Part shown: positions 11,114 to 19,181 of the stretch, piece after piece
Numbering within the stretch: the stretch's first letter is position 1
Layout: every line of letters starts with the position of its first letter
NCBI RefSeq assembly: GCF_011044175.1
Contig: NZ_CP049057.1
Location: 3,207,501 to 3,271,500 of the forward strand
Length of the DNA stretch: 64,000 bases
Source: Rasiella rasia
Lineage (GTDB): Bacteria > Bacteroidota > Bacteroidia > Flavobacteriales > Flavobacteriaceae
Direction of reading: 5' to 3'
Translations under genes and position numbers: made by a program
Notes under the pieces: model-generated
Databases searched by the model: none
What the model saw: the letters and a program-made list of their open reading frames with translations, nothing else
What the model was told of the DNA's origin: nothing

Positions 11114-12562
11114 TTAGTAATACGTATATCTTCTAACATTAGAAATATACTTTGCCAATCTAATTACCTGATGGCTGTACCCGTATTCATTATCGTACCA
11201 TACGTATAAAACAGCGTTTTTTCCATCTGCAGCAACTATTGTTGCATTGCTATCAAAGATTGAGGGTGCCGAAGAACCAACAATATCGCTTGACACAAGT
11301 TCATTATTGAGGCTGTATTTTATTTGTTCTACTAGGTTGCCCTCTAATGCATACTTTTTCATGATAGCGTTAATACCATCGATTGAAGTTTTTGCTTCAA
11401 GTTCAAGTTTTAAAATAGCCAATGATCCATTAGGAACAGGCACTCGTATGGCATTTGAGGTAAGCTTTCCTTCAAAAGAAGGTAGTGCCTTACTTACAGC
11501 CTGACCAGCTCCAGTTTCGGTAATAACCATGTTAAGCGCGGCCGCACGACCACGTCTGTATTTTTTATGCATGTTATCTACCAAGTTTTGATCGTTGGTA
11601 TATGCATGAATAGTTTCTAAATGTCCTTGTACTACGCCAAAGCTATCTTCTATTGCTTTTAAAACTGGTGTGATTGCATTGGTTGTACATGACGCCGCAG
11701 AGAATATATTAACCTTTGCAGGATCGTGCTCTTCATGATTTACACCATGAACAATATTCGGTACATTTTTTCCAGGAGCTGTTAATAATACTTTGCTCGC
11801 TCCATTTGGTACAAGGTGACGTGCCAAGGCAACATCATCTCTAAAGGCACCTGTATTGTCTATAATTAGCGCGTCGTTAATTCCATAGTCTGTATAGTCT
11901 ATATCTTCTGGCTGATTCGCAGAGATTATATGTACAGTCGTACCATTAATAATTAGTGCTTTGTTTTCAACATCTACACTAACAGTTCCTAAAAAATCAC
12001 CATGAACCGAGTCGTATTGTAATAAAGATGCTCTTTTTTCTAGCACTGTTTGATCTACATTTCCTCTAGTTACGATAGCACGAAGGCGCATTTGGTTTCC
12101 TTTACCAGTACGTGTCATTAACTCACGTGCCAATAATCTACCAATACGTCCGAAGCCATATAAAACCACATCTTTTGGAGTTATATCTTTTACGTCCTTA
12201 GCATCTTTTAGTTTGTCTGAAACAAATGCTAAAGCGTTCTCGTATTGATTGTCTTCTAGGTGATACTCATAGGTTAGTTTTCCTATGTCTAGTTTTGCTG
12301 GAGGAAGATCTAGTGTTTGAATTGCCTGAGCAATCTCTACACTATCGAAGATTGAAATTGGTTTTTGAACAAATTCGCCCGCATATTCGTGTAAGTTTAA
12401 AATTTCACTCACGTTACGGTCGATTAGTTGATTGCGAAAAAGCACGAGTTCAATCGACTTATCGTACCAAAGGTCGCTAACGGTTTTAATAAATTCTACG
12501 GAAGCCTTACGGCGATCGGTTTGAAAAGACAGTTCTTTTTCATAAACGTCATCAAAACTCAT
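11114..12562 (-). CDS. gap: glyceraldehyde-3-phosphate dehydrogenase, long N-terminally extended form
   Basis: This enzyme interconverts glyceraldehyde-3-phosphate and 1,3-bisphosphoglycerate with NAD(P). It has 482 residues, about 145 more than classical GAPDH. The extra part is an N-terminal, mostly helical and acidic region of about 125 residues. The Rossmann loop GFGRIG is at 136-141, the catalytic Cys in SAASCTTNAITP at C292, and the C-terminal domain ends with WYDNEYGYSHQV. Such long forms are known in Bacteroidota. Which direction (glycolytic or gluconeogenic) it serves cannot be told. It is monocistronic with its own promoter and terminator. Confidence 0.93.
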   Translation of the reverse strand: MSFDDVYEKELSFQTDRRKASVEFIKTVSDLWYDKSIELVLFRNQLIDRNVSEILNLHEYAGEFVQKPISIFDSVEIAQAIQTLDLPPAKLDIGKLTYEYHLEDNQYENALAFVSDKLKDAKDVKDITPKDVVLYGFGRIGRLLARELMTRTGKGNQMRLRAIVTRGNVDQTVLEKRASLLQYDSVHGDFLGTVSVDVENKALIINGTTVHIISANQPEDIDYTDYGINDALIIDNTGAFRDDVALARHLVPNGASKVLLTAPGKNVPNIVHGVNHEEHDPAKVNIFSAASCTTNAITPVLKAIEDSFGVVQGHLETIHAYTNDQNLVDNMHKKYRRGRAAALNMVITETGAGQAVSKALPSFEGKLTSNAIRVPVPNGSLAILKLELEAKTSIDGINAIMKKYALEGNLVEQIKYSLNNELVSSDIVGSSAPSIFDSNATIVAADGKNAVLYVWYDNEYGYSHQVIRLAKYISNVRRYTYY

Positions 12563-12619
12563 AGTGGTTGTTTTTTAGAGGCCCCTTTTTGTTGAACAGG
12601 GCGGGTTTAAATTTGGGTG

Positions 12620-12627
12620 CAAAAATA
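12620..12627 (-). promoter_or_regulatory. -7 promoter element for the GAPDH gene
   Basis: Minus-strand TATTTTTG matches TAnnTTTG, about 58 bases before the GAPDH ATG. No clear -33 element is seen. Confidence 0.5.
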
Positions 12628-12660
12628 CAGATTTTTACGCTCTTATAGAAGTATATTTAT

Positions 12661-12700
12661 AAATAAACACCCCATCACTAATTAAAGTTTAGGGGTGTTT
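12661..12700 (-). terminator. probable terminator of htrA
   Basis: On the minus strand AAACACCCC (12700-12692) pairs with GGGGTGTTT (12673-12665) around a loop of about 18 bases, followed by a T/A-rich stretch. It lies just after the htrA stop. Confidence 0.6.
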
Positions 12701-12727
12701 GTATTTAACAGAATAATTATGATTATT

Positions 12728-14110
12728 CTACCTAAATATGTATGAATTTAGTTGGCCATTACCATCGACAAAGGTCAATTTTACAGCTTCTCCAAATCCG
12801 CCAGTTCTCATAATTTGTTTTACGTCGTCAATATTGCTAACATCTTTATCGTTTACTTTTACAATAATTGCCCCTTTAAGCACCGCTAGATCTTGCGATT
12901 GCGTATCTGAAACCACAACGCCATTTTCTACACCAAATGCTTTTAGTTGTGCCCGATTGGCGTTTCGTATTTCTAGTCCTGTGTCTTCAATAGTAAATGT
13001 TTCAAGTTTAATAAGGGTAACAGGTATAGTTTTATTATTTCCGTTTCGCACAACAGTTACATCTACCACATCATCTGGTCTTTTTGAACCTAAATAGCCA
13101 ACAAGGTCAGAGAATTTCGCCACTTTATAACCATCGATATTTTTTATAATATCTCCTTTTTTTAGTCCGCCTTTATCGGCACCACTTCCTTTTTCAATAT
13201 CTGCAATGTATACGCCTTCGGAAATATCTACTCCTTGTCGCTGCGCGAGTTTAGTATTTATGGTAGAAATTCCTAGAATACCGCGTTGCACGTTTCCAAA
13301 TTCCATGATGTCTTCTATCACTTTTCTAGCGTTGTTGCTAGGTACAGCGAAAGAATACCCTACATAACTTCCCGTTTCCGAAGTAATGGCTGTGTTAATA
13401 CCTACTAATTCGCCCCGTGTGTTTACCAAGGCTCCTCCACTGTTTCCGCGATTAACGGCGGCATCGGTTTGGATAAACGATTGCGGATTGCGGTCAAATT
13501 CGTTTAAGTCACGTGCTTTTGCGCTCACAATACCAGCTGTAACAGTAGATGTAAGGTTAAACGGATTCCCAACGGCGAGTACCCATTCTCCAATTTTTAT
13601 CTCGTTGCTATCGCCAAACGGAACATATGGAAATTCGTCATTACTATCTAGTTTAATTAAAGCAATATCGGTCTTAGGGTCTGTGCCAACCAGTTCTGCA
13701 TTATACGTTCTGTTATCGTTTAAAGTAACCTGCAATTGTGCGGCATTTTCGATTACGTGATTATTGGTTACTATGTAACCGTCTGGTGAAATAATAACAC
13801 CACTACCTGAACCAACAACAGGTTTGCTTTTACCACCACCATAAAAATATTCCATCATATTAGAGGGGCGACGATTTGTAGTTGTGTTTTGAACATGTAC
13901 CACGGCATGTACTGTTCTTTCTGCAGCATCTGTGAAATCGGTATTTATCGCAGCCGAATTTACCCCAGCGTAGTTTGTGGGTATAAATGAAGATTCGTTT
14001 TGAGTGACGTAAGCTGTCGGTGTGTCAGATTCAACAAAAAACTTGTATCCTCCTAAAGTTACTGCTCCTGCGATTAGAGCAACCATGAATAATTTAGCAG
14101 TCTGTTTCAT
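12728..14110 (-). CDS. htrA: HtrA/DegP-like periplasmic serine protease with two PDZ domains
   Basis: An envelope quality-control protease/chaperone of 460 residues. An N-terminal membrane/signal segment (about 7-23) is followed by a trypsin-like domain with the complete triad: His118 (TNNHVIE), Asp148 (TDIALIKLD) and Ser224 (GNSGGALV). Two PDZ domains follow (about 275-360 and 375-455), the first containing GSGADKGGLKKGDII. The Gly-rich insert YFYGGGKSKP resembles the LA loop region. It is divergent from dapF across a 131-base gap. No stress promoter could be identified. Confidence 0.95.
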   Translation of the reverse strand: MKQTAKLFMVALIAGAVTLGGYKFFVESDTPTAYVTQNESSFIPTNYAGVNSAAINTDFTDAAERTVHAVVHVQNTTTNRRPSNMMEYFYGGGKSKPVVGSGSGVIISPDGYIVTNNHVIENAAQLQVTLNDNRTYNAELVGTDPKTDIALIKLDSNDEFPYVPFGDSNEIKIGEWVLAVGNPFNLTSTVTAGIVSAKARDLNEFDRNPQSFIQTDAAVNRGNSGGALVNTRGELVGINTAITSETGSYVGYSFAVPSNNARKVIEDIMEFGNVQRGILGISTINTKLAQRQGVDISEGVYIADIEKGSGADKGGLKKGDIIKNIDGYKVAKFSDLVGYLGSKRPDDVVDVTVVRNGNNKTIPVTLIKLETFTIEDTGLEIRNANRAQLKAFGVENGVVVSDTQSQDLAVLKGAIIVKVNDKDVSNIDDVKQIMRTGGFGEAVKLTFVDGNGQLNSYIFR

Positions 14111-14228
14111 ACGTTTTTCTTTTAATTATAATTTAGTAACACTTTTAAGACGATACTATTGTAGTAACATTTCGTATTTAACGCACATTTAACAGCTATA
14201 AAATATGATGACACGCCGCCGCAATTTG

Positions 14229-14236
14229 TACATTTG
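14229..14236 (+). promoter_or_regulatory. -7 promoter element for dapF, nearly leaderless
   Basis: TACATTTG matches TAnnTTTG. Only 5 bases separate it from the dapF ATG, so transcription would start at or next to the start codon. Confidence 0.6.
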
Positions 14237-14241
14237 CAGTC

Positions 14242-15018
14242 ATGACCATTCAGTTCTATAAATATCAAGGTACGGGCAACGATTTTATACTTGTAGATAA
14301 TCGTCTGTTACAATTCCCCAAAAACAATACCAAATTGGTGGCACAATTATGTGACCGAAAATTTGGCATAGGAGCAGACGGACTCATATTGCTTGAGCGT
14401 CATGAGACGGCAGATTTCACAATGATATACTATAATTCTGACGGAAATAGTAGTAGCATGTGTGGCAACGGGGGTCGATGTATTGTTCATTTCGCTAATT
14501 TTCTGGGTTTAATTGAAAATGAAACTCATTTTGAAGCCGTCGATGGTATGCATGAGGCGTTGCTTAAAGACGGGCTTGTACACCTAAAAATGACAGATGT
14601 ATTTAAAGTTTCCGAAGAAAAAGAACATACGTTTGTAGATACAGGTTCGCCCCATCATGTACAATTTGTCACCAATCTTGAAAGGTATGATGTGTTTAAG
14701 GAGGGTAGGCAAATTAGGAATAACCTGTACGGAAGCGCTGGAGCTAATGTGAATTTTGTTGAAAAACTTGCAGCAAACACGTTTGCCGTGCGAACATACG
14801 AGCGTGGAGTGGAAGACGAAACACTGTCGTGTGGTACCGGAGTTACTGCTGTGGCTATTGCAATGCATGCAGGAGGAAACGCCACCTTAGATAAAATTAC
14901 ATTACAACAACCTGGCGGCGAATTGTACGTTACATTTACTGAAGCTGAAGGTGTCTACACTTCCATTTATTTAATTGGTCCAGCTACACAGGTTTTTAAT
15001 GGAGCTATTACAATTTAA
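14242..15018 (+). CDS. dapF: diaminopimelate epimerase
   Basis: DapF converts LL- to meso-diaminopimelate, the last step before lysine and the cross-linking residue of peptidoglycan. The 258-residue protein begins with the family's FYKYQGTGNDFI and has both catalytic cysteines: C74 in MCGNGGRC and C197 in SCGTGVTA. FGIGADGLI (41-49) is also typical. The next gene starts on the base after its stop (TAA-ATG), so it is translationally linked to the GNAT gene and probably to mltG. Confidence 0.97.
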   Translation: MTIQFYKYQGTGNDFILVDNRLLQFPKNNTKLVAQLCDRKFGIGADGLILLERHETADFTMIYYNSDGNSSSMCGNGGRCIVHFANFLGLIENETHFEAVDGMHEALLKDGLVHLKMTDVFKVSEEKEHTFVDTGSPHHVQFVTNLERYDVFKEGRQIRNNLYGSAGANVNFVEKLAANTFAVRTYERGVEDETLSCGTGVTAVAIAMHAGGNATLDKITLQQPGGELYVTFTEAEGVYTSIYLIGPATQVFNGAITI

Positions 15019-15549
15019 ATGAAAACGCTAAAAGGAGAACATATAAGTTTAAGAGCATTAGAATCATCTGATTTAGAGTTTTTGTATGCGTTAGAGAATG
15101 ATGAAGGATTATGGGAAATTAGTAATACTACGCAACCGTATTCTAAATATGTACTACAACAATATTTAGACAATGCGCATAGAGATATTTATGAAGTAAA
15201 ACAATTACGTCTTGTAATTTGTGCTGAAGAAGACAACCGACCCATTGGTTTTGTAGATTTGTTCGATTTTGAACCAAAGCATCGAAGAGCAGGAGTAGGA
15301 ATTGTTGTTTTTAACCCTGAAGATAGGGGTAAAGGTATGGCAATGGAAGCATTAGAACTGTTGCAAAAATATGCTGCGGTACATTTAAATTTGCATCAGT
15401 TGTACGCGAATATTACCAATGATAATCAGAAAAGTATCGAATTGTTCGAAAAAGTTGGGTATAAGAAAGCGGGTGTAAAGAAAGATTGGATTCTAGCTAA
15501 CGGTAAGTATAAAGACGAATGGTTGTATCAACTCATCTTAGAAAAATAA
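15019..15549 (+). CDS. GNAT acetyltransferase, RimJ/RimL type
   Basis: A 176-residue acetyltransferase of the RimJ/RimL/SpeG group. Visible features are LRALESSDLEFLYALEND near 12-29, IGFVDLFDF, the acetyl-CoA loop NPEDRGKGMAMEAL (about 99-112), and the C-terminal NDNQKSIELFEKVGYKKAG. The substrate is unknown. The ATG follows the dapF stop directly, and mltG begins 19 bases downstream, so this gene is in the middle of a cell-wall operon, which hints at a linked role but does not show one. Confidence 0.88.
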   Translation: MKTLKGEHISLRALESSDLEFLYALENDEGLWEISNTTQPYSKYVLQQYLDNAHRDIYEVKQLRLVICAEEDNRPIGFVDLFDFEPKHRRAGVGIVVFNPEDRGKGMAMEALELLQKYAAVHLNLHQLYANITNDNQKSIELFEKVGYKKAGVKKDWILANGKYKDEWLYQLILEK

Positions 15550-15568
15550 ATAATAAGGTAAAGGGATT

Positions 15569-16612
15569 ATGTATATAAAGAAAATTCTCATCGCAATTGT
15601 GTTGCTCGGACTGGTAGGAATGGCAATTTTTTCGTGGTATGTGTATACTACAGTTTTTACGCCTAACACTGCTTTTAATAATACAGAAGCCCATATTTAT
15701 ATACCAACTAATGCGTCTTTTGCAGAGGTGGTTGAGGAAGTAGAGCCTTTGCTTGAAGATGTAGAAAGTTTTGTGGCGGTGGCCAATAGAAAAGGGTATG
15801 CAACTAACGTAAAGCCTGGACATTATGTTATTAAGAATGGGATGTCTAATAATGACATCATTAATAGTATTCGCAGCGGCAATATTCCAATTAAAGTGAA
15901 ATTTAATAACCAGGAACGTTTAGAAAATTTAGCAGGAGCCATTGCCAATCAGATTGAAGCAGATAGTCTTTCCTTATTGAGAGCTATGAAGGATGAGGTT
16001 TTCTTAGAAGCGCAAAAGTTTGATACCGCAACAGCCCTTGCTATGTATGTACCTAATACATACGAAGTCTATTGGAACACTTCTGCTGAAGGGTTTCGTG
16101 ATAAAATGGCTTCAGAATATAAGCGTTTTTGGAATGCAGAACGAATTGGAAAAGCGGCTGCATTAAAAATGACGCCAACAGAGGTGATTTCTTTGGCGGC
16201 TATCGTTCAGAAAGAAACGGCAAAGGTAGATGAGCGGAAACGAGTGGCTGGAGTGTACATGAATAGATTGAGTCGCGGAATGTTATTACAAGCAGACCCT
16301 ACGGTGATTTATGCCAAAAAGCGAGCAGAAAATGATTTTGATCAAATTATTAAAAGAGTCCTATATGCAGATCTTGAATTAGATTCTCCATACAACACAT
16401 ATAAATATGCTGGTGTGCCGCCTGGCCCTATCGCCATGCCTGATATTACTGCTATAGACGCTGTATTAAATTATGAAAAGCACGACTATTTGTATTTTGT
16501 GGCAAATGTTCAGAATTTTGGATATCATAAATTTGCAAAAACGCTTTCTCAACACAATAGAAACAAAGCCGAATACGTACGATGGATCTCCCAACAGGGG
16601 GTGAATAGGTAG
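15569..16612 (+). CDS. mltG: endolytic transglycosylase MltG
   Basis: A membrane-anchored lytic transglycosylase that cuts nascent glycan strands and is thought to set their length. The 347-residue protein has one N-terminal membrane helix (about 5-25), a LysM-like region (about 40-110), and the YceG catalytic domain with the key Glu at E216 in AAIVQKETAK. LDSPYNTYKYAGVPPGPIAMP near 271-290 is the family's C-terminal signature. Co-directional with dapF, it is likely the third gene of that operon. Confidence 0.95.
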   Translation: MYIKKILIAIVLLGLVGMAIFSWYVYTTVFTPNTAFNNTEAHIYIPTNASFAEVVEEVEPLLEDVESFVAVANRKGYATNVKPGHYVIKNGMSNNDIINSIRSGNIPIKVKFNNQERLENLAGAIANQIEADSLSLLRAMKDEVFLEAQKFDTATALAMYVPNTYEVYWNTSAEGFRDKMASEYKRFWNAERIGKAAALKMTPTEVISLAAIVQKETAKVDERKRVAGVYMNRLSRGMLLQADPTVIYAKKRAENDFDQIIKRVLYADLELDSPYNTYKYAGVPPGPIAMPDITAIDAVLNYEKHDYLYFVANVQNFGYHKFAKTLSQHNRNKAEYVRWISQQGVNR

Positions 16613-16716
16613 TATAGACGGGTTTCTTCTTTGTTTCGTTAAACCTTTATTAATCCTACGGTTAAAGAGTGTTAATAGCTCTAAATCTATCGGTATATGT
16701 AGTATATTGATTTCAA

Positions 16717-16738
16717 TGTTCTTTGATAATAAAGAACA
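16717..16738. promoter_or_regulatory. perfect palindrome upstream of the first lysozyme-like gene
   Basis: TGTTCTTT and AAAGAACA form an 8-bp perfect inverted repeat around GATAAT, within the 273-base gap between mltG and the next gene. No T-run follows, so it is not a typical terminator; an operator or processing site is possible. Two shorter hairpins (16783-16802 and 16838-16852) lie closer to the gene, both using the motif GCTAG. Confidence 0.35.
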
Positions 16739-16885
16739 CGAAAATATTTAGTTCATTGACGTACAGATTTCATAAAGCCTTTTAGCAAGCATGAATTTGC
16801 TAGCTACACTTTTATGTTTGTTTTAGGTAATTTCCTACTAGCACGAAGCTAGCGGGCAATAATTATAAACTAAAATAAATAGAAC

Positions 16886-17533
16886 ATGATAAATCGTTTT
16901 ATGAAATTGTCTGTGCTGCTCCTACTTGTGGCTTTTGCCATTGTAGGTTTTTCACCTAAGAAAACAGTGAAACGTAATAGCAGTTCTATATTTATCTCAA
17001 ATATTGCAGGAGAGCTAGCCTATGTTCCTAATGCATATGAGGTAATTATGAACCCAAGTGAGGATGTTCCTTTTCTTGGGAAGTCATTTCTTGGTTTTAG
17101 TGAAGACCTCGGCTTTAGTGAAAGCAGTGGTAATTATAAGGCTGTGAACAGACTTGGATACATGGGCAAATATCAGTTTGGCCGTTCTGCCCTTTCATGG
17201 GTAGGCGTGAAGAGTAAAAGAAACTTTTTGAACAATCCAGACTTGCAAGAAGAAGCATTTTCAACATTAATTTCTTTGAACAAGTTTGTTCTGAAAGATT
17301 ATATTACTCAATACGTAGGCGAGAATATAGCTGGTGTTGTTGTAACCGAATCTGGAATTATTGCAGCAGCCCATTTGGGAGGTGCTGGAAATGTTATAAA
17401 ATTTCTAGAATCTAAAGGGGATACAATTTTTGCAGACGCAAATAATATCCCTATCACAAAGTACATGATTAACTTTGGGGGCTACGATCTAGCCTCGATT
17501 CTCCCCGATGCAAACGCAAGAGTGACACTATAA
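16886..17533 (+). CDS. secreted lysozyme/transglycosylase-like protein, paralogue A
   Basis: A 215-residue exported protein; the N-terminal hydrophobic segment (about 6-22) ends near FSPKK. The segment from GFSESSGNY through GKYQFG (77-99) resembles the active-site region of lytic transglycosylase/lysozyme folds, with Glu79 in E-S-S-G-N-Y as candidate catalytic acid. A later ESGIIAAAHLGGAGNV fits the helical core of that fold. It sits directly after dapF-GNAT-mltG, and a paralogue follows. Peptidoglycan cleavage is an inference. It ends with its own strong terminator. Confidence 0.65.
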   Translation: MINRFMKLSVLLLLVAFAIVGFSPKKTVKRNSSSIFISNIAGELAYVPNAYEVIMNPSEDVPFLGKSFLGFSEDLGFSESSGNYKAVNRLGYMGKYQFGRSALSWVGVKSKRNFLNNPDLQEEAFSTLISLNKFVLKDYITQYVGENIAGVVVTESGIIAAAHLGGAGNVIKFLESKGDTIFADANNIPITKYMINFGGYDLASILPDANARVTL

Positions 17534-17540
17534 TTATTGA

Positions 17541-17573
17541 AAAAGTTGAGTTGACAAGCTCAACTTTTTTCAT
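17541..17573 (+). terminator. rho-independent terminator
   Basis: AAAAGTTGAG (17541-17550) pairs with CTCAACTTTT (17559-17568), a 10-bp stem followed by TT and further T-rich sequence. Confidence 0.9.
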
Positions 17574-17745
17574 TTTAGGATGTTCATAACTTAGTTCATT
17601 GTTTTTTAGGGGATTATCAATTTAAAGTCTATTTCATTGTTAATTTCACTTCTGGTAACAAGAACTACTACGAGTATGAAAAAAAGCCAAAAATCGCCTT
17701 TAACATTTTTTAACACCCTGAATATCAAAATTGTAAAATAAGTTG

Positions 17746-17753
17746 TACTTTTG
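17746..17753 (+). promoter_or_regulatory. -7 promoter element for paralogue B
   Basis: TACTTTTG matches TAnnTTTG. The expected transcription start near 17758-17760 lies downstream of a possible in-frame start at 17751, so translation must start at the ATG at 17802. Confidence 0.65.
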
Positions 17754-17801
17754 CACGCTGAAATTGAGGTGGGACTTTACCTACCAAAATTCAATATAGA
17801 A

Positions 17802-18452
17802 ATGAAAGTAAAATTTATACGAATTGGTATCCTATTGTTTGCAGTACTGTTTATTGCAACAGGATTTTCATTCAGAAAGAAAAAGGAAGTTTCTCTTTTT
17901 TCTACTGAAGGGTTAGAGCTTTATTTTCACGTACCTACACAAGATGAGGTACTAGAAAGTACACCGCTAGTTACTGAAAACTATAATTTGTTTCTTGGAA
18001 AAACCTATGTTGGGTTTCGAGAAGCATTGGGGTTTAAAGAATCTAGAGGAGATTACAGTATTATAAATGAGTTTGGTTATCTAGGGAAATATCAGTTTAA
18101 TATTAATACCCTAAAAATGGTTGGCGTCTATAGCGCAGATCGTTTTATGAACGATGCCAAGTTGCAAGAAGCCGCATTTAGTGCCTATACGTCTAGAAAT
18201 AAATGGATTTTACGACGTGATATTAAACGCTATGTTGGAAGAACCATTGGTGGCGTTCGCGTAACCGAGTCAGGTATTCTTGCTGCAGCTCATTTAGCAG
18301 GTGCTGGTAATGTGAAAAAATACCTTAGAAGTGGTGGTGCTGAAGGTTTCAGCGATGCCTTTGGTACTTCTATTGGATATTATCTTAAGAAATTTTCTGG
18401 GTATGATACTTCGTTTATCAAGCCAAATCAGAAAGCAAAAGTACGCGTGTAA
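17802..18452 (+). CDS. secreted lysozyme/transglycosylase-like protein, paralogue B
   Basis: A 216-residue paralogue of the preceding protein. The hydrophobic export segment is at about 6-22. The shared core runs from LGKTYVGFREALGF to GYLGKYQFN, with Glu80 in KESRGDY in the same place as Glu79 of paralogue A, and TESGILAAAHLAGAGNV near the C-terminus. The start is set by the promoter at 17746-17753 and by alignment with paralogue A. The C-terminal half is basic. The duplication, separate promoters and neighbouring mltG suggest two differently regulated cell-wall enzymes; the activity itself is inferred. Confidence 0.65.
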   Translation: MKVKFIRIGILLFAVLFIATGFSFRKKKEVSLFSTEGLELYFHVPTQDEVLESTPLVTENYNLFLGKTYVGFREALGFKESRGDYSIINEFGYLGKYQFNINTLKMVGVYSADRFMNDAKLQEAAFSAYTSRNKWILRRDIKRYVGRTIGGVRVTESGILAAAHLAGAGNVKKYLRSGGAEGFSDAFGTSIGYYLKKFSGYDTSFIKPNQKAKVRV

Positions 18453-18459
18453 TAAGCGC

Positions 18460-19173
18460 TTATTTTTGAATAATAAATATAGTGGGTCTCTTATTGAGAT
18501 CCACTTTTTGTTTACTCCAAACCGAAGCTGGTAAAGTTTTTATATACTCTGTTGGCAAGGTGATATCGCAAGCAACACATATTTGGGTGTCTGCTTGTAC
18601 TGTTGAAAGAATACTCTCTAACAGTTGGTTGTTTCGGTAAGGCGTTTCAATAAATAGTTGCGATTGATTACGTTCTGCAGATAATCGCTCCAGTCTTTTT
18701 ATTTCAAGCCTACGCTCACGCTTGTCAATAGGGAGATAACCGTTAAAAGCAAAATTCTGACCGTTAAGTCCGCTACCCATCAATGCCAACAAAATAGAAG
18801 AAGGGCCCACCAACGGAACCACTTTTATGTTTTGTCGGTGCGCAGCTGCCACCACTAATGCCCCTGGGTCTGCAACTCCAGGACAACCTGCATCACTAAG
18901 AACACCTACATCAAACCCAGCATGACAAGGGGCAAGCATAGCCGGTGTTTCACTTTCGTCGGTGAATTTATTAATAAGACTTATTTGTAAGTCAGGCTGC
19001 GATTTACGAGGTGAGATGCTTTTAATGAAACTACGCACATTTTTCTCGTGTTCTGCAATGTAATGGTCAATTTCTTCAACGGCCTTTTTAACCAATAAGG
19101 GTAGTACTTCAAGGGGTGGTGTGTCACCCAATGTACATGGTATTAAATATAAATTACCTTTTTTTGCTTCCAT
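18460..19173 (-). CDS. RsmI-like SAM-dependent methyltransferase (tetrapyrrole methylase fold)
   Basis: A 237-residue protein related to RsmI, which 2'-O-methylates C1402 of 16S rRNA. Recognisable parts are GNLYLIPCTLGD at the N-terminus in place of the usual GTLYVVATPIGN, VGVLSDAGCPGVADPG (about 89-104), VVPLVGPSSILLALMGSGLNG, and FIETPYRNNQLLE. In Bacteroidota this branch coexists with a canonical RsmI, so the exact substrate is uncertain. Its 3' end is convergent with paralogue B of the lysozyme-like pair, only 7 bases away. Confidence 0.85.
   Translation of the reverse strand: MEAKKGNLYLIPCTLGDTPPLEVLPLLVKKAVEEIDHYIAEHEKNVRSFIKSISPRKSQPDLQISLINKFTDESETPAMLAPCHAGFDVGVLSDAGCPGVADPGALVVAAAHRQNIKVVPLVGPSSILLALMGSGLNGQNFAFNGYLPIDKRERRLEIKRLERLSAERNQSQLFIETPYRNNQLLESILSTVQADTQICVACDITLPTEYIKTLPASVWSKQKVDLNKRPTIFIIQK
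18481..18510 (+). terminator. terminator of paralogue B, lying inside the 3' end of the convergent methylase gene
   Basis: AGTGGGTCTC (18481-18490) pairs with GAGATCCACT (18496-18505) as a 10-bp stem with one G-U pair, followed by TTTT on the plus strand. The whole hairpin lies in codons of the minus-strand methylase gene, so the sequence does two jobs. Confidence 0.65.
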
Positions 19174-19181
19174 GGTAAAGT

